32,841 bases of DNA from an uncultured Butyricimonas sp. (GCA_944320555.1 CALUHX010000038.1:1-32841), one strand, 5' to 3'. Positions 22,902 to 32,746 are shown, counted from the stretch's first letter. Program-made: numbers and translations. Notes: a model not told the origin generated them from the letters alone.

Positions 22902-24047
22902 ATGAAAGAGGAAGAAACATTTAGTAACGAGGAACGCTTGCTGGACGCGTTGGAGTCTCCTGAAAAGTTGACGCCGGAGGAATGGGAGGAGCTGTTGGCA
23001 GACCCCCAGACCGCAAGAGACTTGCGCCTAATCGGAGCGTTACGGGAAGTTTTTATCCGCCAGCACGCGGAATTGCAGCCCGACACGCGACGGGAATGGG
23101 CGCATTTCCGGCAACGCCAAGAAAGCAGGAAAAGGCGCAGACGCGCGCTGTGGACGGGCGTGGGAATCGGCGTGGCGGCGTCGGTGCTGCTGTTCTTCGG
23201 ATGGCAATGGAACCGCCCGCAGGAGACCGTTGAAACGCCGAGGGAGGTGATGGTGTTCGCCGCCGACGAAGGAAAGCGCGAGGTAACCCTGTCCACGGAA
23301 AAAGGGCAGACGTGGTCGGTGGCCGCTGCGGCGACAGACACCACTTTTCAAGAGACGGGCATCGCCGTGAAAGAAGGCAAGCTGGACTACGCCCAAGTGA
23401 AGGCCGCCCCGGAAACGCACACGCTGAGCACTCCCCGGTGCACGGACTACTATTTTGTGTTGGAGGACGGGACGGAGGTGTGGCTGAACGCCGAAAGCAG
23501 CCTGCGCTACCCGAACCGCTTCGAGGGAAGCCGCCGGGAGGTGGAGCTGCAAGGCGAGGGCTTTTTCAAGGTAGCCCGCGACACGGCCCGCCCGTTCGTC
23601 GTAAAAGCGGGAGGACTCGTGACGGAGGTGTTGGGGACGGAATTCAACGTGCGGACCTACAAACGGGAGGACAGCCACGTGACGCTGCTGAAAGGGAGCG
23701 TGCGAGTGAAGGAGGAGGGGCAGGCGGAAGGGGTAATCATCCAGCCGGGAGAGGACGCCCGCTGGCGAGGGGACGGGACGTTCGAGGTGAAGGAGGTGGA
23801 CACGGACAACTATTACCTGTGGACGGAAGGATATTTTTACTTCGACAACGAGCCGCTGGTGGAAATCGCAAGGGAGCTGGGCCGCTGGTACAACGCCGAC
23901 GTGGTGTTCAACAATCCGGACGCCATGGCCTACCGCCTGCATTTCCTGGCGGAGCGGGAACAAAGCGTCGAGGAGGTGCTGGGCCTGCTCAACCTGATGG
24001 GCAAGGTGAAAGCCACGTTCTCCAACAACAAAATCGTCATCGAGTAA
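22902..24047 (+). CDS. FecR-family anti-sigma factor
   Basis: A 381-residue single-pass inner-membrane protein. Cytoplasmic residues 1-76 would bind the sigma factor; a basic stop (RKRRRR) precedes the membrane segment at about 80-100 (ALWTGVGIGVAASVLLFFGW). The periplasmic FecR domain covers about 160-265 (LEDGTEVWLNAESSLRYPNRF, REVELQGEGFFKVARD, VLGTEFNVRTY, VTLLKGSVRV) and a C-terminal DUF4974-type domain about 300-380 (YFYFDNEPLVEIARELGRWYNADVVF). The C-terminal domain is expected to meet the STN domain of the SusC encoded next. Co-transcribed with the sigma gene. Confidence 0.93.
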   Translation: MKEEETFSNEERLLDALESPEKLTPEEWEELLADPQTARDLRLIGALREVFIRQHAELQPDTRREWAHFRQRQESRKRRRRALWTGVGIGVAASVLLFFGWQWNRPQETVETPREVMVFAADEGKREVTLSTEKGQTWSVAAAATDTTFQETGIAVKEGKLDYAQVKAAPETHTLSTPRCTDYYFVLEDGTEVWLNAESSLRYPNRFEGSRREVELQGEGFFKVARDTARPFVVKAGGLVTEVLGTEFNVRTYKREDSHVTLLKGSVRVKEEGQAEGVIIQPGEDARWRGDGTFEVKEVDTDNYYLWTEGYFYFDNEPLVEIARELGRWYNADVVFNNPDAMAYRLHFLAEREQSVEEVLGLLNLMGKVKATFSNNKIVIE

Positions 24048-24241
24048 CAGGGAAGAGAAATCCGAATTTCTTCAAGAATAAGGCGGTGGTCATACGTCAA
24101 AAGTTTTGTTCAAATTATAAGTGAAAGCAAACGTCTGAGGCCAAAGGATGTGCAACCGGCTACGAATGAACGGATTGAACGTCATTTAGCCAAATACCGC
24201 AATCAAAAATTTTGAAAGGGGTTAAAAAAAGTCGGAGAAAG

Positions 24242-24275
24242 GGGTACCCGATTTGAGGGGACGGACGAAGTATTA
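24242..24275 (+). promoter_or_regulatory. Candidate ECF-sigma promoter of the STN-susC operon
   Basis: The 266-base gap between fecR and susC has GGGTACCC at 24242-24249, then GACGAAGTATTA ending at 24275, spaced like ECF -35/-10 elements; there is no TAnnTTTG box. GGTACCCGA also occurs at 22856-22864, just before fecR. Assignment to the adjacent sigma is inference. The rest of the gap shows only a small GAAAT/ATTTC hairpin near 24058-24071. Confidence 0.45.
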
Positions 24276-24313
24276 TCGAAAGGTTAATTGTAATTTGTAA
24301 CAAAAACAGACTT

Positions 24314-27300
24314 ATGGAACACCAAACACACCAGAGTTTTTCAAGAGGCAGCAGCTGGAGCCGTTGGCTTCGGGCCGCATTCTTGATGTGTTGCTTGTTG
24401 TCGGCGGGACTGGCACAGGCACAGGAGAAGCGAATCACAGCGGAGTTCAAGGACACCCCCTTGTCCGAGGCGTTGAAACAGTTGGAGAAGAAATCGGATT
24501 ACAAAATCCTGTTCACTTACGACGACGTGCAAAATTATCGGGTGACGGCGACGCTGAAAAATTTGGACATCACGGAGGCGTTGACCGAGGTGCTGAAAGG
24601 GAAGCCTTTCGCGTTCTCGGACATCACGAGCGGAAAGTACATTTCGGTGGTGTACCAGCCACAGCAAAAGACGGACGAGATGCGGACCGTGACGGGCACA
24701 ATCGTTGACAAGAACGGGGAAGCGATTATCGGAGCCACGGTGAGGGTGGTGAACACCACGGTGGGGACGGCCACGGACATCGACGGAAAGTTCACCTTGC
24801 GCCTGCCGGCTGACGTGACGGCATTGGAAATCGGATTCGTCGGGATGAAGCCGCAACTGGTTTCCATCAAGGGGAAGGAGGACATTCAAGTGGTGATGGA
24901 GGACGACAACGTGGCGTTGGACGACGTGGTGGTGACAGGTATCTTCAAGAAAGCGAAAGAGAGCTACACGGGAGCCGTGTCGACCATCTCGAACGAGGAG
25001 TTGCGGATGCATCGGGGACAAAACCTGTTGCAGACGTTGAAAAACGCCGACGCATCGCTGAATTTCCGAGTAAACAACTTAGCGGGAAGTAACCCGAACA
25101 ATCTGCCGGAGTTAAATATTCGAGGCAACTCATCGCTGCCGATGAGCGTGGAGGAATACAACCAAACAGCCTCAAATGCCGTGAACACGCCGCTGATTAT
25201 CATGGACGGGTTCGAAATCACACTAGAGAAACTAATGGACTATAACGATGAGGAAATCGAGAGTATCAACATTCTGAAAGACGCAGCGGCCACGGCCATT
25301 TACGGTTCGCGGGGCTCGAACGGTGTTATCGTGGTCATCACCAAACAACCGGAGCCGGGGAAACTGCGGGTGAACGCCGAAATCGGCATCGACATGGAGG
25401 TTCCCGACCTAACATCATACGACTTGTTGAACGCACGGGAGAAATTGGAGTTAGAACGGCAAGTAGGACTATATGACAGCGAATACCCCGATATGGATCT
25501 CCGTTACCAAGAAACGTATAATGAACGTTATCAAAGAGTGCTTTCCGGCATGAGTACAGATTGGATAAACAAACCCATTCGCACCGGTGTCGGCTCACAT
25601 TATAACCTTCGAATCGAAGGTGGTAGTGAAGAATTCCGTTGGAGCGGTACCATGAACTATAAAAATGTACAAGGCGCAATGAAAAATTCCTCACGTAGAA
25701 CATTCAATGGATCCATTACCTTAATGTATTCCGTGAAGAATCTAATATTCAAAAATTACCTAACTTACGGCATGACCCGGGGGAAAGAAAGTAATTATGG
25801 CTCATTCAGCGATTATGTCGCTCAACAACCTTACAACTCGCCGTATGATGAAGACGGAAATGTCGTGGAATATTTCGAAAGTTTCTATGGAGCAAGTTCC
25901 GGTATGGGAGAATTTAATCCTCTATACGACGCAATGTTAAACACTATAAACAAAAGCGGTTACGAAGAATTAACCAACAATTTTTCCATTGAATGGAACA
26001 TCTTCCAAGGATTAACTTTACGAGGTCAATTAGGTATCACAAGTACTTGGAACCACAGCGATTATTTCCTGCCCGCCGAACATTCCTATTTCACCATCGA
26101 CAATTATGATGAATATAGCACAGCGGAAGGATTTTTCCGGAGGGGGCGTTATGAGTATGGCACAGGAAAAGCTTATTCTTACAGCGGAGACCTCACCCTT
26201 TCCTATTCCAATACATTTAAGGACAAGCATCAACTCTATGTCGGATTAAATTATTCTATCGCAGAAGACAAAGCGTGGAACTACTCTTTCACTGTTGAGG
26301 GATTCTCCAACGAGAATATGAATTTCCTCGGAAACGCTCTCAGTTATGAACAAGACGGCATGCCTTCCGGCAGCAAGAGTACCAGCCGCAGAGTCGGTTT
26401 TACCGGTAACGTGAACTACACTTACGACGGACGCTATTACGTGGACGCATCAGGACGCGTAGACGGAAGTTCCACATTCGGGAGCGATAAAAAATATGCT
26501 CCGTTCTGGAGTGTCGGTTTGGGTTGGAATCTTCATAATGAATCGTTCTTAACTGGTAATCCGACATTAAACATCGCACGAGTGAAAATATCTTATGGAC
26601 TTACCGGAACACAACAAGGTTCTAGTTCCGGCGCTTCCACAATTTACGTTTTTGACAGCGAAAACAGATATATGAACTGGACCGGATCAGTCCTTAGCGA
26701 ATGGGGAAATCCACAATTGACATGGCAAACCACCAACGAATTCAACGTAGGAGCAGAAATCGGTTTATGGAATGGACGTATCCGGGCAGAATTCGATTTT
26801 TACACCAAGAAGACATCAGACTTGTTAAGCAGCATGGATCTTCCCCTTTCCATGGGATTAAACAGCTACATGGCCAACGTGGGAGAAGTAAAAAATCGAG
26901 GCTGGGAAGCTTCTTTAAACGCCTACATTATCAGGGACTCGGAAAAAGAGCTCAACTGGCTGGTAAGTGGTCAACTTGTTTACAACAAAAACTGGATATC
27001 CAAACTGTCCGATGCCATTAAAGCCCAAAATGAAGAATATTTAGCCCAAGACGTAGAAGTCGCCAACTTATTTTACGAAGGACGTCCACAAAACAGCATT
27101 TATGCCGTACGTTCCTTAGGAATAGATCCGAGTACCGGTCAAGAAGTTTATCTTGACAGAGATGGCAATATCACCGACACGTGGGCAGCCGGAGACAAGG
27201 TTTATTTAGGTTCGGCAGATCCGTTATATCGAGGCAATCTCAACACCATGGTACGCTGGAAAGGATTAACATTCAATGCCTCGTTCAACTACTATTGGGG

Positions 27301-27679
27301 AGGAAAGGTATATAATCAAACTCTTATCGACCGCGTGGAAGTGACATTGAACGATCTGACGACTTCCAATGTAGACAGACGGGTGTACGAAGACCGTTGG
27401 ATGCAACCGGGAGACAAGACCTTTTTTAAAGGATTCAGCAACGAAGAAACGAGAGCCACGTCCCGCTTCGTAATGGATGACAACACCTTGGAACTTTCCT
27501 CCATGAGTTTGGAATATCGCTGGGACAACCAATGGCTGAGGAATATGACACACTTACAATCCATTACTTTCGGGGTAAACATCAACAATCTATTCTATTG
27601 GTCATCCGTAAAACAAGAAAGAGGCATCGACTATCCGTTCGCCCGAAATTTACAAGGGAGCATAAGATTCTTATTCTAA
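24314..27679 (+). CDS. SusC/RagA transporter with STN signalling domain
   Basis: A 1121-residue protein: signal peptide (about 1-37, GLAQAQ), STN domain (about 40-115, ITAEFKDTPLSEALKQLEKKSDYKILFTYDD), carboxypeptidase-D-regulatory-like domain (about 124-208), TonB box/plug (DDVVVTGIFKKAKESYTGAV, NIRGNSSLP, PLIIMDGFEI, ESINILKDAAATAIYGSRGSNGVIVVITK) and barrel. The STN domain indicates signalling to the FecR upstream. Composition changes sharply inside the gene: about the first 370 codons are GC-rich, later codons AT-rich (sample rows 63% against 35-37%), the change falling near 25,400 just after the plug. That suggests a recombined barrel. It heads an operon with susD, DUF4843, PKD-like and thioredoxin genes, which resembles Bacteroides loci thought to import peptides. 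Confidence 0.93.
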   Translation: MEHQTHQSFSRGSSWSRWLRAAFLMCCLLSAGLAQAQEKRITAEFKDTPLSEALKQLEKKSDYKILFTYDDVQNYRVTATLKNLDITEALTEVLKGKPFAFSDITSGKYISVVYQPQQKTDEMRTVTGTIVDKNGEAIIGATVRVVNTTVGTATDIDGKFTLRLPADVTALEIGFVGMKPQLVSIKGKEDIQVVMEDDNVALDDVVVTGIFKKAKESYTGAVSTISNEELRMHRGQNLLQTLKNADASLNFRVNNLAGSNPNNLPELNIRGNSSLPMSVEEYNQTASNAVNTPLIIMDGFEITLEKLMDYNDEEIESINILKDAAATAIYGSRGSNGVIVVITKQPEPGKLRVNAEIGIDMEVPDLTSYDLLNAREKLELERQVGLYDSEYPDMDLRYQETYNERYQRVLSGMSTDWINKPIRTGVGSHYNLRIEGGSEEFRWSGTMNYKNVQGAMKNSSRRTFNGSITLMYSVKNLIFKNYLTYGMTRGKESNYGSFSDYVAQQPYNSPYDEDGNVVEYFESFYGASSGMGEFNPLYDAMLNTINKSGYEELTNNFSIEWNIFQGLTLRGQLGITSTWNHSDYFLPAEHSYFTIDNYDEYSTAEGFFRRGRYEYGTGKAYSYSGDLTLSYSNTFKDKHQLYVGLNYSIAEDKAWNYSFTVEGFSNENMNFLGNALSYEQDGMPSGSKSTSRRVGFTGNVNYTYDGRYYVDASGRVDGSSTFGSDKKYAPFWSVGLGWNLHNESFLTGNPTLNIARVKISYGLTGTQQGSSSGASTIYVFDSENRYMNWTGSVLSEWGNPQLTWQTTNEFNVGAEIGLWNGRIRAEFDFYTKKTSDLLSSMDLPLSMGLNSYMANVGEVKNRGWEASLNAYIIRDSEKELNWLVSGQLVYNKNWISKLSDAIKAQNEEYLAQDVEVANLFYEGRPQNSIYAVRSLGIDPSTGQEVYLDRDGNITDTWAAGDKVYLGSADPLYRGNLNTMVRWKGLTFNASFNYYWGGKVYNQTLIDRVEVTLNDLTTSNVDRRVYEDRWMQPGDKTFFKGFSNEETRATSRFVMDDNTLELSSMSLEYRWDNQWLRNMTHLQSITFGVNINNLFYWSSVKQERGIDYPFARNLQGSIRFLF

Positions 27680-27695
27680 CGTAAAATGAAAGATT

Positions 27696-29204
27696 ATGAA
27701 ACATGCATATTTAATCCTAATAGCAATCACTTTCTGCATGACAGCATGTAACGAATGGCTGGACGTACGACCAGACACAGAGCAGAAAGAAGAAGACCAA
27801 TTCGCAACCGCACAAGGCTTTTACGACGCCTTAACAGGATGCTATATGAGCATGGCAAGTCAAGATATCTATGGAGAACGATTAACCATGTCAAATATCG
27901 AATCGTTAGCCAATCTATGGAATATTCAAGAAAATTCCACCCGTTATGAAGACGTGGATTTGGCCGCACATGACTATACGACTGATTACGCTCGTTCTGC
28001 AATCCAAACTATTTACGCAAAACTGTTTAACGTAATCGCACAGGCGAATTTAATCATCAAGTACGCCGAAGAACGTCCGGGTGTATTTCCAGACGAGGCA
28101 ACCGCCAAAGTCATCCAAGGAGAAGCATTCGCTTTACGAGCCTATTGCCAATTCGATGTGCTACGTCTGTTCGGCCAAATGCCCCAGAACGCCTCTCAAC
28201 AAGTCGAACTTCCTTATTCAGAAACGACATCCATTTATGAAATGCCACCATATTACAACTTTGACTCTTATGTAGAGAAATTGAAATATGACATCGAACA
28301 AGCCGAAAATTTATTACAAGACAATGACCCTTTGTTCGAATATACATTTGCGGAGTTGGAAGGCGGCGGTGTTAGTAATGAGTTTTTAATGTACCGTCAA
28401 TCAAGATTAAATTATTGGGCAGTAAAAGCCTTGAAAACCCGTATGCATTTATATTTAGGCGAGACAAGCGAAGCTTATCAAACAGCCACAGAAATCATCA
28501 ATGCCAAAGGCCCCGACGGGCAACCGGTCCGAAACATGAGCGGAAGCACAGATATGCCCACTTACAATTTATTACCAACAGAATGTCTTTTCTATCTAAG
28601 TAAATACGACTTAATGGATTACACACCTTCGATTCTTATTGGGAATTCAGAATCAAGTGTTCAGGTCAGCTATTCCCATTTAACATTGACCTCAAATATG
28701 CTAACCGACTTATATCAAGGAGAAATCATCGCATCGCATAACCGTTATGCAAATTGCTGGAGAAAAGATGCGAACGCTCCCAGCGACAGTTATGGCACAA
28801 GATATCCGGTTACCACCAAATATTCTATTTCTGAAAACAATACTCAAAATAGTAACAGCTCACAAGTGGTAAATCAACAAATCATCCCCATGTTACGAAT
28901 GTCTGAGATTTACTTAATCGCAATGGAGACATCCGACGACTTAGCAGAAATAAACACTTGGTACCAATCTTATATGCAAGAACACGCAGTAGCCACAATG
29001 CCGGACTTCAGTTCTTTAAGCGCAGCCAAAGAATGGATTATTAACGAATATCGGCGGGAATTTTTCGCAGAAGGACAGATGTTCTATACCTATAAACGTA
29101 TTGGAGCCGACGAAATGTTATGGAGAAGCACCCCTGTAGACGAAGACGACTACATTTTACCACTACCGTTAACAGAATACAATCCAAACAATCTTCAAAA
29201 CTAA
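27696..29204 (+). CDS. SusD/RagB-family lipoprotein
   Basis: A 502-residue lipoprotein with signal MKHAYLILIAITFCMTAC (Cys18) and the SusD opening NEWLDVRPDTEQKEEDQF. TPR-like helices include VIQGEAFALRAYCQFDVLRLFGQMP (about 138-162). The C-terminal half includes IPMLRMSEIYLIAMETSDDLAEINTW and EWIINEYRREFFAEGQMFYTYKRIG. It lies 16 bases after susC and should be its substrate-binding lid at the cell surface. The whole gene is AT-rich, inside the low-GC block. Confidence 0.92.
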   Translation: MKHAYLILIAITFCMTACNEWLDVRPDTEQKEEDQFATAQGFYDALTGCYMSMASQDIYGERLTMSNIESLANLWNIQENSTRYEDVDLAAHDYTTDYARSAIQTIYAKLFNVIAQANLIIKYAEERPGVFPDEATAKVIQGEAFALRAYCQFDVLRLFGQMPQNASQQVELPYSETTSIYEMPPYYNFDSYVEKLKYDIEQAENLLQDNDPLFEYTFAELEGGGVSNEFLMYRQSRLNYWAVKALKTRMHLYLGETSEAYQTATEIINAKGPDGQPVRNMSGSTDMPTYNLLPTECLFYLSKYDLMDYTPSILIGNSESSVQVSYSHLTLTSNMLTDLYQGEIIASHNRYANCWRKDANAPSDSYGTRYPVTTKYSISENNTQNSNSSQVVNQQIIPMLRMSEIYLIAMETSDDLAEINTWYQSYMQEHAVATMPDFSSLSAAKEWIINEYRREFFAEGQMFYTYKRIGADEMLWRSTPVDEDDYILPLPLTEYNPNNLQN

Positions 29205-29209
29205 TTACG

Positions 29210-30013
29210 ATGAACACATTAAATAAAATAATAGTCGGATGTGGATTTATCAGCATCGCTCTCGCTTGTAGCGAAGACTATCCAACATATGCGACCGAAG
29301 AGTGCAATCTAAATTTCGTGTATTATAATAATTCCGGGAATCCGTATACAACAGATGAAATAACCGACGAAATGTGTGAGACCAACTTCTCGTTCATGTA
29401 CTCAGGGGAAGAAGCCACAAGAGACACCATTTGGTTTGATATCGCCACAATGGGAAATCTTTCTAACGAAGACCGTCCTATAGCCCTACAACAGTTCCAG
29501 GTGAATGGAGCAGACAACGCAGAAGCCGGGACTCATTACGTCGCTTTCGACGACCCCGAGATAGCACAATTCTATCAAATTCCTGCCAATGCAAACAGAG
29601 CAAGCATCCCGGTAATTTTACTACGAAACGATCCGACCTTAGAGGAACGTACCGTAGTCCTAAAATTTGGTTTTAAGGAAAACGACTATTTCAAATCAGG
29701 TTATGACACGCTTTCCATGCATACCATTTACATCACAGACAGACTTGCCCAACCAAGCAACTGGGACGAATTAGGTTATTTTGGCAGTTATGGAGAGCAA
29801 AAGCATCTTTTAATGATTGAGTGGACCGGCAATACTTGGGATGAAGATTACATCGAGGAGTTGGTCGAAGGCGATTACGCATATATCACCTATTTGGCCC
29901 AATGGATGAAAAATAAATTGGATGAAGAAAATGCGAAACGTTTAGCAGACCCGAATATTGGTGACATCTACAGAGAAAAGGATGGGACACCGGTAGAATT
30001 TCCAGGATATTAA
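29210..30013 (+). CDS. DUF4843 lipoprotein
   Basis: I use the ATG at 29210 (MNTLNKIIVGCGFISIALAC), five bases after the susD stop; an upstream start at 29120 would overlap susD and lose the lipoprotein signal. The 267-residue product has lipobox ALAC and a beta-rich body (TIWFDIATMGNLSNEDRPIALQQF, AGTHYVAFD, IPVILLRNDPTLEERTVVLKF) typical of DUF4843 proteins found with SusCD in Bacteroidetes. They are thought to be surface accessory proteins of the SusCD complex, but the function is not established. The C-terminal part (about 200-260, YEGD-poor, helical) is less recognisable. Confidence 0.85.
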   Translation: MNTLNKIIVGCGFISIALACSEDYPTYATEECNLNFVYYNNSGNPYTTDEITDEMCETNFSFMYSGEEATRDTIWFDIATMGNLSNEDRPIALQQFQVNGADNAEAGTHYVAFDDPEIAQFYQIPANANRASIPVILLRNDPTLEERTVVLKFGFKENDYFKSGYDTLSMHTIYITDRLAQPSNWDELGYFGSYGEQKHLLMIEWTGNTWDEDYIEELVEGDYAYITYLAQWMKNKLDEENAKRLADPNIGDIYREKDGTPVEFPGY

Positions 30014-30022
30014 TAACCTCAA

Positions 30023-31597
30023 ATGATTAACATTATGAAACAGACAATATGGAGTATCATCGTAATATTCATAGTTAGCTTATCCGCTTGCTTCGATGAC
30101 GACAGCACGTTAGGCAACCCCAATTACAATGATATCATAATAGGTGAATTAAAAGACACGACGATTACCTCCTTTATGGGGAATGTCCTTACTATTACCC
30201 CTGAAATAGAAACCGGCTACGACACATCCATGTTGAGCTACGCATGGTACATTTTTAGTGGCAGTGATGAAATGGAAAATGGTTTCAGAGAGAACAAAAT
30301 AGCAGAAACAAGGACTCTCAACTATGAAGTAAACTTGACATCAGGAAATTACACTATCATATTTGAAGCCATTTCAAATAATGATGAATTAGCCCGTACC
30401 GCATCCATGCAATTAACAACAGTAACCGCTTTCTCAAACGGATTTTATATTCTAAAAGAAACCGCTGACGGAAATAGTGACTTGGATATTTTAGGAACCG
30501 AGGGGTTGTCAGAAAATGTCGTCAGTGAAATGTATGGAGAAGCTATTCCCGGAAAACCTACCAATCTGGCTGTCACTTATGACCAGTGCTATGTCGACGA
30601 GGAAACGACAGAACAAGCTGGAACAAACATGATGCATGTATTCACAGATGCCAATCAATACAGGGGATTCCGTACTGAAGACCTGGCTTTAATATTTGAT
30701 CAAACGACGTTACGTTTTGACGGACTTGATGCCGACGAGATTCCTTATACCATGGCCCGCGGCTTTATGACGATTTATTTCCTAACCAACAAAGGCGTTT
30801 ACAGTAATTACCCATTTTCCATGATACCGAGTAGCGGTAAATTTGGCCTTCCTGCAGAGGGGGATGCGGGAGGAAGCAAATTCATTATTCCCGTTGGAGG
30901 AGGAACTCTGGGTTATCATTATTGGAACAATGAAGAACACACCTTGTACACAACGGACTACAATGGTTCATCCGCATTACCTATTGGTTATGACACCGGT
31001 AATATAAGCGAAGCCAATCTGAAATGCCTCGCAAGTGGAGAAAACAAAGCCGGTTCTACCGCCACGGGTTGTTTCATTTGCGAAGACGAGACTACTGGAG
31101 AACGCTACCTTTATTTAGTCGACCTTTTAAGTGGAAGCGTAACCCCTCTTATCAAATTAGACGAAGACTTACATATATCACAAGGAGAAATTGTTGCAAT
31201 CCTTGGAAATGGGGCATCATATATTTATTCAGTACATAATGGATCCGTGTATGTTTATAATTGGAACGAAGGAGGTGAATTTGAAGTAAACCTTCCAGGC
31301 ATTCCTGATTCAGAAAAAATAACTTACCTCTCTAACCAATACCTAAACCCAATCATGAATACCGACATTGCATTTGACAATCTCGTTGTCGCAACGCAAA
31401 CAGGCGACAATTACCATCTGTATTTTTACGAGAATATGATCGGCGGTATACCAGACCCCAATAGTGAACCAAAAGTAATCGAAGGTACCGGTACAATCAA
31501 AAGCGTACGTTTTGTAAGCGCATCACTCGATCCTTTTGAATTTATGAATGTTACACCTTTTTGGGGATATCCTCCTTTAATGCCATATTGCGATTGA
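30023..31597 (+). CDS. PKD-like family lipoprotein
   Basis: A 524-residue lipoprotein; the start may be 30023 or the ATG at 30035, the latter giving MKQTIWSIIVIFIVSLSAC. A PKD/Ig-like beta domain follows (about 45-140, TPEIETGYDTSMLSYAWYIFSG, LNYEVNLTSGNYTIIFEAISNNDELART). The rest (about 150-520) has repeated strands that could form a beta-propeller (FYILKETADGNSDLDIL, TGCFICEDETTGERYLYLVDLLSGSVTPLI, YIYSVHNGSVYVYNW). PKD-like lipoproteins regularly follow DUF4843 genes in these loci; a surface substrate-binding role is likely but unproven. It is AT-rich and sits nine bases after the DUF4843 gene. Confidence 0.8.
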   Translation: MINIMKQTIWSIIVIFIVSLSACFDDDSTLGNPNYNDIIIGELKDTTITSFMGNVLTITPEIETGYDTSMLSYAWYIFSGSDEMENGFRENKIAETRTLNYEVNLTSGNYTIIFEAISNNDELARTASMQLTTVTAFSNGFYILKETADGNSDLDILGTEGLSENVVSEMYGEAIPGKPTNLAVTYDQCYVDEETTEQAGTNMMHVFTDANQYRGFRTEDLALIFDQTTLRFDGLDADEIPYTMARGFMTIYFLTNKGVYSNYPFSMIPSSGKFGLPAEGDAGGSKFIIPVGGGTLGYHYWNNEEHTLYTTDYNGSSALPIGYDTGNISEANLKCLASGENKAGSTATGCFICEDETTGERYLYLVDLLSGSVTPLIKLDEDLHISQGEIVAILGNGASYIYSVHNGSVYVYNWNEGGEFEVNLPGIPDSEKITYLSNQYLNPIMNTDIAFDNLVVATQTGDNYHLYFYENMIGGIPDPNSEPKVIEGTGTIKSVRFVSASLDPFEFMNVTPFWGYPPLMPYCD

Positions 31598-31636
31598 CAA
31601 TTATTCCGGACCAATCACTAAAATTGATATTCAACC

Positions 31637-32746
31637 ATGAGAAGATTATTATTATGTTTTACTTTATTGCTGGGAATTTCGTCCGCCATGGCGCAGACGA
31701 ATTTCCGCCACGTCTCTTACGCGGAGGGTGTGGCAGCCGCCAAGGCGGAGGGCAAGTTGGTGTTCATCGATTTCTTCACGGAATGGTGCGGGCCGTGCAA
31801 GAGGATGGCGAACAATATCTTCCCGCAAAAGAACGTGGGGGATTATTTCAACGAGAAATTCGTGTGCCTGAAGATTGATGCGGAGAAAGGGGAAGGTGTG
31901 GAGTTGGCAAAACGCTTTAAAGTGAACGCTTATCCGACATTTATCGTGATGGATGCCAACGAGAAAGTGCTTGGCACACGGGTCGGAGGCTCCGGCAGCG
32001 GAGAGGAGTTTATCGGCATAATCGAGCGCATCGTGGATCCGGAGAAGACACCCGAGCGAATGAAGGCACGATATGAGGGAGGAGAACGGTCGGCCGATCT
32101 GATTGCCGCCTACGCCGGTTATTTGATTGAATCCGCCCGGGAGTCCCGCCAGCCGGACCAAGGCAAGATAGACGAGGCGAACAAGATGGTGAACGACTAT
32201 TTCAACAACCTGACGGACGAGCAGAAAGTGGCCGAGGAGAACGCGTTTATCTATCTGCAATACGCCGAGTCGCCCATGGACGAGTATGGACGCTATATGG
32301 TGGCACACCGGGAGGAGTTCGTTCCGGCGGTGAAAGAAAGCATCGCCGAACACATCTCCAAATTGTATGACCGCTATCTGATTTCAGTGTTGGCGGGGTA
32401 TGCCCCTTACGACAAAACGGGATACGAGACCGTGAAACGGGAAATGAAGGAGCTGAATCTGAACACGGAGAAGAAGTATGACCCTATTTGCCGCATCATC
32501 GAGAGTTACGCGGCAGGAGACATGAACGCATATTTCGACACGTGCGAGCGCGAGTACGGTAATTTGGAAGAGGGCGTGCAAGGGAGTCTAATATTCGGGA
32601 TGAACGACCTTATCAAGGGCGACGACCAAGTCGCCTTGAAACGAGCTGTGAAATTCATCCGCTCCAAACTTGCCGACATGCCCGCCAACAACATCTATTT
32701 CGCCGGCATGGTCATCGGCCAATTAGAAGACCGCATCAAGGAATAA
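31637..32746 (+). CDS. Secreted thioredoxin-fold protein with helical C-terminal domain
   Basis: A 369-residue protein: signal peptide (about 1-20, SSAMAQ), thioredoxin domain (about 25-135) with active site FFTEWCGPCKRM (Cys51/Cys54) and cis-proline VNAYPTF (Pro100), then about 230 mostly helical residues of no recognised family. Expected role: periplasmic disulfide reduction or isomerisation, perhaps acting on imported peptides or on Cys-containing outer-membrane parts. It is the last visible operon gene, 39 bases after the PKD-like gene. Only about its first 45 bases are AT-rich; from about 31,680 it is GC-rich like the main genome, which places an apparent recombination edge inside its signal sequence. 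Confidence 0.88.
   Translation: MRRLLLCFTLLLGISSAMAQTNFRHVSYAEGVAAAKAEGKLVFIDFFTEWCGPCKRMANNIFPQKNVGDYFNEKFVCLKIDAEKGEGVELAKRFKVNAYPTFIVMDANEKVLGTRVGGSGSGEEFIGIIERIVDPEKTPERMKARYEGGERSADLIAAYAGYLIESARESRQPDQGKIDEANKMVNDYFNNLTDEQKVAEENAFIYLQYAESPMDEYGRYMVAHREEFVPAVKESIAEHISKLYDRYLISVLAGYAPYDKTGYETVKREMKELNLNTEKKYDPICRIIESYAAGDMNAYFDTCEREYGNLEEGVQGSLIFGMNDLIKGDDQVALKRAVKFIRSKLADMPANNIYFAGMVIGQLEDRIKE

Larger units (their letters stand above)
25400..31680. other. AT-rich block, probable horizontally exchanged cassette
   Basis: Sample 60-base rows counted by hand: 24721 has 63% GC, 28861 has 37%, 30301 has 35%, 31741 has 57% and 32041 has 58%. The low-GC block takes in the susC barrel, susD, the DUF4843 and PKD-like genes and about the first 45 bases of the thioredoxin gene. 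No insertion sequence, integrase, tRNA or repeat borders it. Confidence 0.6.

Noticed and set aside
29120-29212. DUF4843 gene starting at 29120
   Set aside because: That start lies inside susD and would put 30 residues before the lipoprotein signal; the ATG at 29210 gives a normal signal and spacing.
25400-31680. AT-rich block as a transposon or integrative element
   Set aside because: No transposase, integrase, att-like repeats or tRNA gene at the edges; the edges lie within genes, which fits homologous exchange better.
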